Assembly: GCA_963805705.1 (NCBI GenBank)
Contig: CAWDVH010000001.1
Coordinates: forward strand, 2,891,645 to 2,955,644
Reading direction: 5' to 3'
DNA from: CAWDVH01 sp963805705
Lineage (GTDB): Bacteria; Actinomycetota; Actinomycetes; Streptosporangiales; Streptosporangiaceae
DNA length: 64,000 nt
This document shows, in pieces, positions 1 through 10,800 of the stretch; position 1 is the stretch's first letter; the number at the start of each line of letters is the position of its first letter. A program made the translations under genes and the position numbers. The notes under the pieces are model-generated. The model worked only from the letters and a program-made list of their open reading frames with translations. It was not told the DNA's origin and did no database searches.

Positions 1-2
1 AG

Positions 3-413
3 TTCGGCGTGGAGGAAGCTGACCTGAACTCCTACGTGACCGAGCAGGCCTACCGGCTCCAGGTGCCGCCGGAGCAGCTCGCGCGGCAGCTGACCGACCG
101 CGGCCAGCTCGGCGCGGTCGTGGCGGACGTGCTGCGTTCCAAGGCGCTGAGCTTTGTCGCCGAGCACGCGAAGGTGACTGACGAGTCCGGCCGCGATGTC
201 GACCTGACGCAGGCGCTGCCGGACGAGGACGCCGACGAGGACGCCGACGCCGTCGCATCGGCCGGGGCCGCCGCTGCCGCCGAGCCGGGCGGGGTCGCCG
301 AGCCGGGAGGCACCGCTGAGCCGGTGGGCACCGCTGAGCCGGGAGGCACCGCCGAGCCGGGGGAATCAGCCGACGCGGGGGATTCCCCCGGAGGTCAGCA
401 GGATCCATCGTGA
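3..413 (+). CDS. tig: Trigger factor, C-terminal part (5' end outside window)
   Basis: This is the last 136 residues of trigger factor, the ribosome-associated chaperone and peptidyl-prolyl isomerase. The reading frame is already open at the window's first bases, so the start lies upstream. The first ~65 residues match the helical C-terminal chaperone arms of the family. The final ~50 residues are a low-complexity acidic tail with an Asp/Glu/Ala stretch followed by imperfect six-residue repeats of the type AEPGGT, encoded by an 18-bp tandem repeat near 300-360. Acidic or Pro/Gly tails are common in actinobacterial trigger factors. The position directly before clpP1-clpP2-clpX is the conserved order and supports the call. 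Confidence 0.88.
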   Translation, partial: FGVEEADLNSYVTEQAYRLQVPPEQLARQLTDRGQLGAVVADVLRSKALSFVAEHAKVTDESGRDVDLTQALPDEDADEDADAVASAGAAAAAEPGGVAEPGGTAEPVGTAEPGGTAEPGESADAGDSPGGQQDPS

Positions 414-452
414 CCCGGCGGCCCGCTGTCGGGAAAGTCCCCACTGACCCTG

Positions 453-466
453 CGCCCACAGCGAAC
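453..466 (-). promoter_or_regulatory. Putative ClgR box upstream of clpP1
   Basis: The minus strand reads GTTCGC-TGTGG-GCG, which fits the GTTCGC-N5-GCG operator described for the actinobacterial Clp regulator ClgR. It lies about 105 bp before the clpP1 start. A weak -10-like TATGGT follows at 505-510. The match is seen in the sequence; regulation by ClgR is inferred from other actinomycetes. Confidence 0.5.
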
Positions 467-570
467 AGGCGCTAGCGGCGGACTTACCGGCGCGGCCTGC
501 GAGTTATGGTCACTGTCAACGACAAGGCGCGGAAACAAAGGCGCGGAAACAACAGAACGAGGAGGGCACC

Positions 571-1209
571 GTGAATACGCCTCCCCCTGACCAGCAGCTG
601 GCGGACGTGCTCGCGCGGACCGCGGAAGCACCAGTGCTGCCGATGGGCGACCCGCTTTTCCAGCGCCTGCTACGGCACCGGATTATCTTCCTTGGCCAGC
701 AGGTCGACGATGACCTGGCCAACCGGATCTGCGCGGAGCTCGTGCTGCTGGCCGCAGAGGACTCCAAGCGCGACATCAGCCTGTACATCAACTCACCAGG
801 CGGCTCGGTCAGCGCGGGCCTGGCCATCTACGACATGATGCAGTACGTGCCGAACGATGTGGCCACCTACGCGATGGGCATGGCGGCATCAATGGGGCAG
901 TTCCTGCTCTGCGCGGGCGCGGCCGGGAAGCGCTACGCGATGCCGCACGCGCAGGTCATGCTGCACCAGCCGCACGGCGGGATCGGCGGCACCGCGACCG
1001 ACATCAGGATTCAGGCCGAGCAGATCCTCTACCTGAAGCGCACGCTGGCCGAGCGCACGGCGCTGCACACCGGCCAGACCGTGGAGCAGGTCGAGGCGGA
1101 CTCCGACCGGGACCGCTGGTTCACCGCCGATCAGGCGAAGGACTACGGATTCGTCGATCACGTGGTTCGCAGCGCCGACGAAGTGCCGACCGTGGGGCCG
1201 GTCTCATGA
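571..1209 (+). CDS. clpP1: ATP-dependent Clp protease proteolytic subunit ClpP1
   Basis: Serine peptidase subunit of 212 residues that forms heptameric rings with ClpP2 and degrades substrates fed by ClpX or ClpC in the cytoplasm. The catalytic triad is visible as Ser107 in GMAASMG, His132 in MLHQPHGG and Asp181 in DRDRWF. The INSPGG segment before the nucleophile elbow is typical. The GTG start at 571 follows the strong Shine-Dalgarno sequence GAGGAGGG. The gene overlaps clpP2 by four bases (ATGA), so the two are translationally coupled. A ClgR-like box lies upstream. Confidence 0.95.
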   Translation: MNTPPPDQQLADVLARTAEAPVLPMGDPLFQRLLRHRIIFLGQQVDDDLANRICAELVLLAAEDSKRDISLYINSPGGSVSAGLAIYDMMQYVPNDVATYAMGMAASMGQFLLCAGAAGKRYAMPHAQVMLHQPHGGIGGTATDIRIQAEQILYLKRTLAERTALHTGQTVEQVEADSDRDRWFTADQAKDYGFVDHVVRSADEVPTVGPVS

Positions 1210-1892
1210 GAGCAGGAGCGGAGGATCCGGGCGTGATCACAGGAAAGGCCGGGCTCGCGGTGCCGCGACTGGCGGAGTCCAGGTACATTCTGCCGTCGTT
1301 CGTGGAGCGGACGTCGTACGGGGTCAAGGAGATGAACCCGTACAACAAGCTCTTCGAGGAGCGGATTATCTTCCTCGGCGTGCAGATCGACGACGCATCC
1401 GCCAATGACGTGATGGCGCAGCTGATTACCCTCGAGTCGATCGACCCGGATCGGGACATCCTGATCTACATCAACTCGCCGGGCGGCTCGATGACGTCGA
1501 TGATGGCGATCTACGACACGATGCAGTACGTCCAGCCGGAAATCCAGACGTTCTGCCTGGGCCAGGCGGCATCGGCGGCCGCGGTGCTGCTCGCCGCGGG
1601 CACGAAGGGCAAGCGGATGGCGCTGCCCAACTCCCGGATCCTCATTCACCAGCCGGCGATCGAGAGCGGCTACGGCCAGTCCAGTGACCTGGAGATCCAG
1701 GCCAGGGAGATCCAGCGGATGCGCTCGGCGATGGAGCACGTGCTGTCGGTGCACACTGGCCGGCCAGAGGAGCAGGTCCGCAAGGATGTCGAGCGGGACA
1801 AGTTCCTCACCGCCCAGGATGCCAAGGAGTACGGCCTGGTCGATGAAGTTCTTACGATGATTAAGCGCAAGTCCGAGGTAGGGTCGTCCTAA
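1206..1892 (+). CDS. clpP2: ATP-dependent Clp protease proteolytic subunit ClpP2
   Basis: Second ClpP paralogue, 228 residues, starting with ATG inside the clpP1 stop (ATGA overlap). Ser123 in GQAASAA, His148 in LIHQP and Asp198 in ERDKF form the triad. The first ~45 residues before NPYNKLFEERI are an extra leader typical of actinobacterial ClpP2 and are probably processed. ClpP1 and ClpP2 usually form a mixed tetradecamer in this phylum. A hairpin follows the stop codon before clpX. Confidence 0.95.
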   Translation: MRAGAEDPGVITGKAGLAVPRLAESRYILPSFVERTSYGVKEMNPYNKLFEERIIFLGVQIDDASANDVMAQLITLESIDPDRDILIYINSPGGSMTSMMAIYDTMQYVQPEIQTFCLGQAASAAAVLLAAGTKGKRMALPNSRILIHQPAIESGYGQSSDLEIQAREIQRMRSAMEHVLSVHTGRPEEQVRKDVERDKFLTAQDAKEYGLVDEVLTMIKRKSEVGSS

Positions 1893-1896
1893 CCGG

Positions 1897-1938
1897 AAGG
1901 ACTCACGCCGCCCGCGACGCGCCGGCGGCGTGGTCCTT
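1897..1938 (+). terminator. Hairpin between clpP2 and clpX
   Basis: Five bases after the clpP2 stop, AAGGAC then ACGCCGCC pair with GGCGGCGT then GTCCTT. This gives a 14-bp interrupted stem with an 11-base loop and no U-tract. It could be a weak or partial terminator, or an attenuator, that separates clpP1P2 transcription from clpX. Confidence 0.5.
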
Positions 1939-2067
1939 GCGACACAACAAGGGCGGCCGAGGCGGTACCTTCTAGGTTCTAGTCTCGGAGACAGATCATG
2001 GACAGGCGCCCGCCGCTGGCGGTTCGGGATGGCCGCTGGCGGCGGCCCAGGGCAAAGGAGTATCTGG

Positions 2068-3342
<1,275 letters not shown>

Positions 3343-3348
3343 CGCCAG

Positions 3349-4095
3349 TCAGGCGAGCTGGCCGTTCTGCATCATCAGGACGCGATCGGCGGCGTTCATC
3401 AGCGTCGGGTCGTGGGTTGCCACCAGGGCGGTGATGCCTTCCGCGTGCACGATGCTGCGCAAGAGCGTCATGATCTGGAGCGCGGTGCCGGAGTCGAGCT
3501 GGCCGGTCGGCTCATCGGCGAGCATCACGGCTGCGTTGTTGGCCAGGGACCGGGCGATCGCCACGCGCTGCTGCTCGCCGCCGGACATCTCATGCGGCCG
3601 CTGGTGCGCGCGATTGTCCAGTCCGACCAGCTGGAGCAGGTCACGGGCCCGGCGCTCCCGGTCGGCCGACGGGACCCTGGACAGTCGCATCGGGATTCCC
3701 ACGTTCTCGGCGGCGGACAGCATGGGCAGCAGCGCGAAGTTCTGGAAGACCAGCGCGATACTCTCGCGGCGCAGTCGCAGCGCATCATCCCGCTTCATCG
3801 CCGATACCTCCTGTCCCGCGACCCAGATGCTGCCGCTGGTCGGCCGCTCCAGGGCGGCAATCAGGTTGAGCAGCGTCGTCTTGCCTGAGCCCGACCTGCC
3901 GCAGACCGCGACGAGCTCGCCTCGGGACACGGTGAAGGAGACACCGCGCAGCGCGTGCACCGCAGCCGGGCCGCGGCCGAACGTGCGGGTCACTGAGTCC
4001 ACCACGACGACCGGCGCACCGGCCGGGCCCGGGCCCGCGGTGGCGTCCGCGTGGCTCGTGGCCACGGCCGGAACCTCGTGCCGGCCGGTGGTCAT
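3349..4095 (-). CDS. ABC transporter ATP-binding protein (MacB/LolD type)
   Basis: ATPase of 248 residues and last gene of a four-gene minus-strand operon. It has Walker A GRSGSGKTT, a Q-loop region, the signature MSGGEQQRVAIA and Walker B MLADEPTGQLDS, all of the LolD/MacB subfamily that works with FtsX-like permeases. The ATG at 4095 overlaps the upstream ATPase stop by four bases (ATGA), which favours this start over one 45 bases further upstream. It probably works with the second ATPase and two giant permeases as an exporter or an envelope-sensing mechanotransmission complex. The substrate cannot be told. Confidence 0.88.
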   Translation of the reverse strand: MTTGRHEVPAVATSHADATAGPGPAGAPVVVVDSVTRTFGRGPAAVHALRGVSFTVSRGELVAVCGRSGSGKTTLLNLIAALERPTSGSIWVAGQEVSAMKRDDALRLRRESIALVFQNFALLPMLSAAENVGIPMRLSRVPSADRERRARDLLQLVGLDNRAHQRPHEMSGGEQQRVAIARSLANNAAVMLADEPTGQLDSGTALQIMTLLRSIVHAEGITALVATHDPTLMNAADRVLMMQNGQLA

Positions 4096-5066
4096 GTTCC
4101 GTCCTGGCGGGCTTGATCCTGACCCTCGCGGTCCGGCCACACCCCGACATGATCGGGCTCCAGGGCCAGGCGCACGCGGTCCCTGAGATTCAGCGCCCTG
4201 ACGAAATCGCCCGGCAGCTGCAGCCTGCCCGCCCGGTCCAGGACGGAGTACTCCTGCACGACCTCGGCCTGCTGCCCGTCCTGGTCCGTCTCGGTCCGGC
4301 GCAGCACCTCGGTGCTGATCCGGCCGTCCCTGATCGCGATCGTCCGGCGGACATGCTCGGACACCATGGCGTCGTGCGTGACGATCAGGACGGTCACGCC
4401 GAGGTCCGCGTTGGCGGTGCGCAGAGCCGCGAATACGTCCGCGGCGGTCTCGCTGTCCAGCTCCCCGGTGGGCTCATCGGCGAGCAGGACCTGCGGCTGG
4501 TTCGCCAGCGCGACGCCCACCGCGACGCGCTGCTGCTGGCCACCGGACAGCTGCCCGATCATGCGGTCAGCGCATTCGGGCATGCCCAGCATCTCCAGCA
4601 GCTCAGCGGGGTGGCGCCGCTGCGCGGCGCGGCCGGCCCCGGCCAGCCGCATGGGCAGCGCGATGTTCTCGGCCGCGGTCAGGTGAGAGAGCAGGTTCCG
4701 GCCGGTCTGCTGCCAGAGGAAGCCGACCGTCGAGCGGCGGTACTCCAGCCGCTCGCGCCGGTCCATGGTCAGCAGGTCGTGCCCGGCCACCGTGGCCAGC
4801 CCGCCGGTCGGCTGGTCCAGTGCCGCGAGGATATTGAGCAGCGTCGACTTGCCGCTGCCCGACGCCCCGACCAGCGCGGCCACCTCGCCGGGCTGCACCT
4901 GAAGGTCCAGGCCCTGGAGAGCCTGGGTCTCGACGCCGCTGATCGAGAAGATCCGCACCAGGCGGTCGCAGAAGATCATGGCGTCCGCGGCCGGGCCGCC
5001 CGGCCCCTGGCCGCCACTGGCGGCGGATTCCTTGCGCGCCGCGATCAGGTCATCAATGGCGGACAT
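4092..5066 (-). CDS. ABC transporter ATPase with C-terminal AbrB-like domain
   Basis: Product of 324 residues. Residues ~30-255 form an ABC ATPase with Walker A GASGSGKST (67-75), signature LSGGQQQRVAV and Walker B VLLADEPTGELDS. The C-terminal ~65 residues look like an AbrB/SpoVT swapped-hairpin domain, with the segment YSVLDRAGRLQLPGDF followed by a short beta-rich stretch and an acidic tail. Fusion of such a DNA-binding-type fold to an ABC ATPase is uncommon; it could instead act as a dimerisation or regulatory module. The gene starts 2 bases after the permease stop and overlaps the next ATPase by 4 bases. Confidence 0.85.
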   Translation of the reverse strand: MSAIDDLIAARKESAASGGQGPGGPAADAMIFCDRLVRIFSISGVETQALQGLDLQVQPGEVAALVGASGSGKSTLLNILAALDQPTGGLATVAGHDLLTMDRRERLEYRRSTVGFLWQQTGRNLLSHLTAAENIALPMRLAGAGRAAQRRHPAELLEMLGMPECADRMIGQLSGGQQQRVAVGVALANQPQVLLADEPTGELDSETAADVFAALRTANADLGVTVLIVTHDAMVSEHVRRTIAIRDGRISTEVLRRTETDQDGQQAEVVQEYSVLDRAGRLQLPGDFVRALNLRDRVRLALEPDHVGVWPDREGQDQARQDGT

Positions 5067-5068
5067 GG

Positions 5069-7861
5069 CTACCCGGTCTCCTCTCGCCGCAGCGCGGCAG
5101 CGACGTCCCGTCCCAGGAGCGCGGCGCTCTGCGCCGCGACGACTCCGATGGCCAGGACGATCACCCCGGCGACCGGAAGCAGCATCGGCAGGTCCGGCCG
5201 GACCGGAACCTGGCCCGATGCGCCGGTAAAGACGGCGAGGTTGAGCACGGGGCCGACCGCCAGCACCAGCACGGCCGCGCTGACCAGCGTGCCGAGCACT
5301 GCCACGGACAGTAGCGGCAGCAGCTCGACGAGCGCTACCGCGCGCGCCTGGCGCGCGGCCATTCCCAGCGCGGTCAGCCGCTCGATGAGCTGAGTGCGGC
5401 TGCCGGCCGACGCGGCCAGGCTGACCAGCACGGCCACGATGCTGAGCAGGACCGCGATCCAGACACCAACCCGGTACAGCTGCTCGGCAGCGAGCTGCGC
5501 GGGCGAGTTCGCCAGGTCCGCGAGTACCTGCGCGCGCGACGTCACCTGGGCGCCGCGCAGGTAGCGCGCGGTCGCGGCGCGAAGCGCGGGCAGGTCGATC
5601 GCGGACCCGGTCGCCAGCAGCGTGTCCGGTCCGGAGAGCGCCGGGAACCGGGAAGCGGCCCAGGCGGGGACGACCACGTACTGGCCGCCCGCCGGCATGG
5701 CCGGAGTGTCGCCGATCGTGCCGGCCACCCTGACCGGCTGCCGGATGCCGCCGATGTTAAGCCCCAGGCTGCCCCGGCCCGCGCCGCCCGCCCCGGCGGG
5801 CAGGTCACGGGCGGCGGCGGCGGACGACAGGAGCACGGGGATGCCCGCGCCCTGGCCCCTGGCCAGCGCGGCGGCGGGGAAGTCCGGCCACGGCGTCTGC
5901 TGGGCCAGGGCCGCGTACTGGGCCGGGTCGGCGACCACCAGGCCGACCGGCTGCGCCGAGCTGCCGACGATCAGGGCCCCGGCAAACGGGCCCTGGCTGG
6001 TGGCGGTGTAGATGGCGGCCGTGTGCCGGACACCAGGCACGGCTCCGATGGCCTGCTGGGCCGTCGTGCTGACCTGGCCGCCGCCGGCTTCGGTGATCAT
6101 GACGTCGGCACCGACCTGCTGCCACGCCGCGGCCGACTGGCCGCTGGCCACCGAGCTCAGCACCATGCTGCCGAGCACGGCCAGCGTCAGGCTGACGACC
6201 AGTGCGAGAGCAGGCAGGATGGCGCCGAGCCGGGAGCGTGACGCGCGGGCGAGTCCGAGGAAGCCGACCGGGCCGCTCTGGCGGGACGCGATCGGCAGCA
6301 GCCTGCGCAGCGGCACCGGGTAGAGCCGGGCCACGATCAGGCCGGCCGCCACCGCGACCAGGACCGGCGCCGCGCTGACATACGGGTCCGTGCCCGTGCC
6401 GGTGCCGCGCAGCCGCAGCGCGACGATGGCCGCGGCCGCCACGATCAGCACGGTGACCTCGGCGACCGAACGGCGCCGCGACGGCCGCAGCACCGTCGTG
6501 TCGACCCGGCCCCGCTGCGCCGGCCGGGTCCGGCGGTAAGTCCAGGCGGCGATCACGGCCGGGCTGCCCAGCGCGACCAGGGCCGCCAGGCCGGCCAGCA
6601 GCCACGCCTGCGTGCTGTCGTCCGCCGGCAGCACCGCCAGGGCCAGCGCGGCTCCCAGCACGATCCCCGGCACCGTCACGACGCAGGTCCTGGCGAGCAG
6701 GCGCTTGGCCACCTGGACCGTGCTGGCCCCGCGGGCCCTGAGCAGGGACAGCTCGCGGTGGTGCGCCTCAGCGGCCAGGCGGGCGCAGACGAGCATCAGG
6801 ATGACCACGGCGATGAACTCGTCCACGATGAGCAGCGCCTCGATCCCGGCGGCCGCCTGCCCGGCCGAGGAGAAGGCGCTGAGCGCGCCGTTCAGGCCAG
6901 AGCTGGCCGTGGGCGGGAGCTGGAAAAGCGCGGCGGCCCGCGTGTTGCTGCCCGGGTCCGATGCCACCAGGGCGCTCAGGGCCGCCAGCAGCCTGGGCAG
7001 CTGGGCATGAGTCAGCTCGTGCAGGTTCAGCGGGATGAACCACTGGCCCTGCATGACGTCGTTGGCGAGCAGCTTCTGCAGGGAGGCAAGCTCGCCGGGG
7101 CCGATGAAAACGCCGCCCGACCAGATCTGAGGCGGGCCGGCGGCCGCCGGCCGCGAGGGCGCGGCCAGCTGGGGATCGGCCTGCCAGAACGCGGCGCCGG
7201 GACTGGCCGGCGTGATGATGCCGGTCAGCTTCAGCAGCAAGGTACCGGCCGGGTAGGACCCCAGGCTGATCACCGAGCCGATGTGCAGGCCGAACCGGGC
7301 CGCGGTGGCCGGCGTGGCGGCGATCTGGAACGTGGCCGTGGGTGCCCGGCGGGCGGCCGGGTCGCCCCGCGTCTGCGTCACCGCGTCCGGCAGGGATCCG
7401 GAGGCCAGGTGGGCATAGGCGGGCAGCGCGGACCGGTAGGCGATCTCCAGGGCCGGCGGCCCGCTCAGGACGGCCCGCGGCGCCGGATGCACCACGATAT
7501 GGGCGGGCGTGGTGACTGAGGACCAGGAACGGGCCAGGTCCGGCCGGACCGGCGGATGCATCTGCGCCGCGATGGCCGCGGTGACCTGATTGCTGAGCGC
7601 GGGCGTCAGCACTGAATTGCGGCCCGCCACCTGCCACTGAACCTGACTGCTGATGCCGTCGTCGAGCCTGGGAACGCGGGCCAGGGCGCCCTGAAGGGCT
7701 CTGGTCTGGACGGTCGCCAGCTCCCTCGGGCCGGCCATGGCCACGAAGACGCCGAGCACGGCGATACCCGCCAGCGCCCAGGCCGGGCCGGCTCCTGCCT
7801 CGCCGCGGGCCAGGGCGAGCAGGCGCCGCGGGCCGCGGCGGCCGCGGCCGGCGGGCGTCAT
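5069..7861 (-). CDS. Large FtsX-like ABC permease (second in operon)
   Basis: Membrane protein of 930 residues. The ATG at 7861 overlaps the upstream permease stop by 4 bases (ATGA); the frame stays open further upstream, but that part only shadows the other permease. It has an N-terminal membrane helix, a ~400-residue Ala/Pro-rich extracytoplasmic region, a helix group near the middle with the FtsX-type ELSLLRARGAS segment, a second extracytoplasmic region and a C-terminal group of three or four helices. This duplicated architecture is that of MacB/FtsX-like permeases of about 900 residues in actinomycetes. Partners are the two ATPases downstream. Confidence 0.82.
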   Translation of the reverse strand: MTPAGRGRRGPRRLLALARGEAGAGPAWALAGIAVLGVFVAMAGPRELATVQTRALQGALARVPRLDDGISSQVQWQVAGRNSVLTPALSNQVTAAIAAQMHPPVRPDLARSWSSVTTPAHIVVHPAPRAVLSGPPALEIAYRSALPAYAHLASGSLPDAVTQTRGDPAARRAPTATFQIAATPATAARFGLHIGSVISLGSYPAGTLLLKLTGIITPASPGAAFWQADPQLAAPSRPAAAGPPQIWSGGVFIGPGELASLQKLLANDVMQGQWFIPLNLHELTHAQLPRLLAALSALVASDPGSNTRAAALFQLPPTASSGLNGALSAFSSAGQAAAGIEALLIVDEFIAVVILMLVCARLAAEAHHRELSLLRARGASTVQVAKRLLARTCVVTVPGIVLGAALALAVLPADDSTQAWLLAGLAALVALGSPAVIAAWTYRRTRPAQRGRVDTTVLRPSRRRSVAEVTVLIVAAAAIVALRLRGTGTGTDPYVSAAPVLVAVAAGLIVARLYPVPLRRLLPIASRQSGPVGFLGLARASRSRLGAILPALALVVSLTLAVLGSMVLSSVASGQSAAAWQQVGADVMITEAGGGQVSTTAQQAIGAVPGVRHTAAIYTATSQGPFAGALIVGSSAQPVGLVVADPAQYAALAQQTPWPDFPAAALARGQGAGIPVLLSSAAAARDLPAGAGGAGRGSLGLNIGGIRQPVRVAGTIGDTPAMPAGGQYVVVPAWAASRFPALSGPDTLLATGSAIDLPALRAATARYLRGAQVTSRAQVLADLANSPAQLAAEQLYRVGVWIAVLLSIVAVLVSLAASAGSRTQLIERLTALGMAARQARAVALVELLPLLSVAVLGTLVSAAVLVLAVGPVLNLAVFTGASGQVPVRPDLPMLLPVAGVIVLAIGVVAAQSAALLGRDVAAALRREETG

Positions 7862-10800
7862 GTTTCCTCTTCCGCGCGCAGCCGGGCCGCGGCGGCCCGT
7901 GGCCGCGTCGCCGCCAGGGCGGCCGCCACGGCGGGCACGAGGGCTATGATCACCGCGACGCCGACGGCCGCGAGCCAGGGCACCTGGACCAGGACCGGCG
8001 GGTCCGGGCGCACGGCCTGCGCGGTCAGGCTGACCGCCGGAATGATCAGGCGGCTGAGCAGGATGCCGAGCACCAGGCCCGCCGCCGCAGCCGGCACCGC
8101 CAGCAGCGCCTGCTCCAGGCACATCAGGCGCACTACCTGGCCGGACCGGGCTCCCAGCGCGTCCAGCAGCGCGACATCGCGCTGCCGCTCGCGGCCGGTC
8201 GCCACGCTCACCACGAATCCGCCGCAGGCCAGCAGCGCCGCGGCCACCGCGATGGCCAGCAGCGCCTGCAGCGGCGCCACCGACAGCGGCTGGGCGCTCA
8301 GCGCGCTGGCCAGCGTGGTGACGCTGGCCACCGAGGCGCCGGGCGGCAGGCCGGGGATGACGGGGTGGCCGGATGTCGTCAGCCACCACTGCGTGACGGG
8401 CAGCGGCGCGACGCCGTGCGTGCGCAGCACGTCCTGCAGGGCAGCCTGGTTGACGACCAGCCCGCCGGCGGACCCCGTCACCGTGGGAAACCTCGCGACC
8501 TGCCCGATGATGACGCAGCGCACCGCCGTGCCCTGGATCTCGATGAACTCGGTCCCGCCCACCTGCACCCCGCTGGCGGCGAGGAAGCTCCTGGTGGCCA
8601 GGGCGGGCAACGCGGCGGGCGCGGGCCCGGCGGTCTCGAGGATCGATGCTCCCGCAGCCGGCTGAGCGGAGGCAGAACCGCCCGCGCCCGTCCGGAAGCT
8701 CACCGTCAGCGTGCTGCCGCGAGCCTGCGCGCGCGCCTTCGCGGGCGCGAAGGCGCCCGGTCCGCCGGTGACGGTCAGCAGTGGCTGCCCCGCGGCCGGG
8801 GCCAGGGGGAATGGCCGGCTGAACTGGCTCGCCGGGGCCGCGGCCGTGCGGACCGACTCGATCCGCAGCGCTGCCGCCACGCTGGGCCGGTCGGCCTGCA
8901 GGTACTGGAGGCTGAAGCCGGTCAGGCGCAGCGGGTAGCTGGCGTGGCGCCCCGCCGCGATGGCGGCCGTCAGCTGATGGCCGCGCCCGTCGGCCGGCAG
9001 CGTGCCGACGGGTACCAGGTAGCTGATGCCCGCCGCGTCCGTCAGCCCCACGGCCAGCTCAGGCGCGGCATCTCCGGCTCCGGTTCCGGCGCCGGCGCCG
9101 GCCAGCCGGGCCGTGATGCGCAGCAGCGCGGGCCGGCCGGGAATGAGCGTGCCGGGGGCCTGCCCGGCGGGCTGGAGCCTGCGCAGCAGGGCAGCGCCGG
9201 CCAGTCCGCCCGCGTCGCTGCTCACCGCGGCCAGGGAGGCGGGTGTCCGCGCGCCCACGGCCAGGAGCGTGGCATTGCCGCCCTGAGGCAAGGTGAAGGT
9301 GGTGCGGGCGACGGGCGTGCTGTGCAGTACGCCGCGCGCTCCGGTGACATCGGCCACCTGCCCGACGGGAAGGGACGCCGCCGGCGGCAGCGTGATCCTG
9401 GTGTCTGCGCCCACCGTGAAGCGGGCCTGGGCCTGGACCGAGTGATGCCAGCTGACCGTCTCGGCCAGCAGCACGACGGCGGTGGCGACGGCCAGGACGC
9501 CGAGCAGTGCCGGGCCGGCCTGGCGTAGCGGCCTGCGGCTTATCTGCCAGGCGGCCACCGGCACGGTGATGCCGCGGCCCCTGGCCGCCGCGGCGTCGGC
9601 GAGCCTGGTCACCAGCGGAAGCAGTCGCAAGATCAGCAGTGTTCCGGCGGCCAGGGCCAGTACCGGGGCGCTGACCAGGATCGGGTCGATGCCGATGGTC
9701 CCGCTGACGCCGAAGGTGACCGGACCCGAGTAGTGCGCCAGCTGCCAGCCCGCGCCGACCGCCAGCGCGACCAGGGCCAGGTCGGCCCCGGCGGACGCGG
9801 CGGCGGCGATGGCCCGCTGCCGCCCTCGCTCGGATCGCTGCTGCAGGGGAGACGGCGGCGGGCGCAGCGAGGGCAGCGCGATGATCACGGCGCACCCGGC
9901 GGCCACCGCCCCGGCGGCCAGCCAGGCCGGGGCAGGCTGGCCGGGGGTGAGCCGCAGCCCGACCCTGGCCAGCGGGCGCAGGCTCGTCAGCAGTGTGACA
10001 AGCCAGCCGCCGATGAGCGGGCCGACCAGGAAGGCCGGGACGGTCAGCAGCAGGGCATCGATGATGCCGCGCGCCGCGAGCTGGCGCCGGGACGCTCCGC
10101 GCGCCGCGAGCAGGGCGGCCTCGGCGCCGCGCTGCAGGGTGAGCATCCGGACGGTCAGCACGAGCGCCGCGCCGGCGCTGACCAGCAGGATGAGCAGGCC
10201 GATAACGAGCTGCGACCTGGCCACCACCAGTGACGTCGCCAGCGTGCTCAGCTCGGCGGGCAGCTGGGTGCTCACGTCGCTGCCGCTGAGCGAGGTGGCC
10301 AGGCCGCTGTCGGCAGCGGCAATCTGGCTGCTGAGCCGGGCGAGGTTGGCGGCTCGCAGCCGGCTGAAGTCCGGCATCCCCAGCCAGGCGCCGGAAATGA
10401 CGGGAACGCCGCTCGCCGCCAGGGCCGGCGGGCTGGTCACCAGCGGGCCGTAGACGATGAATCCGCCGGACTGCTGGACGCCGGAGGGGCCGAGAGGGCT
10501 CAGTGACCAGTAGGGGCTGGCCGGCTCAGTCCGGCGGAAGGTGCAGGTGACCCGGATGGTTACCGTGCGGCCCGAGGCGCTGTCCCGCAGCGTGCGGGTC
10601 TGGCCGACGGCCAGGTGCAGCCGCTGGGCGGCCGGCACGGGAAGGCAGACCGGCACCGGGCCCGGCCCGCGGCCGTCCGGCCACGTGCCGCTGGCCAGCG
10701 TCGCATGCCGCGCCAGCTCGGGCAGCGACACGATCTGGGCCTGGGCGCGGAGCCCGGCCGGCGCGGCCCTGGTCAGGTCGAGGTACTGGGACTGGAGGCT

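Noticed and set aside
1930..2067. Longer ClpX starting at the GTG at 1930
   Set aside because: The extra 46 residues do not resemble ClpX, and the zinc domain begins directly after the GTG at 2068, which has its own ribosome site.
7862..8389. N-terminal extension of the second permease frame upstream of 7861
   Set aside because: It is a shadow inside the first permease gene; the ATGA overlap at 7861 gives the real start.
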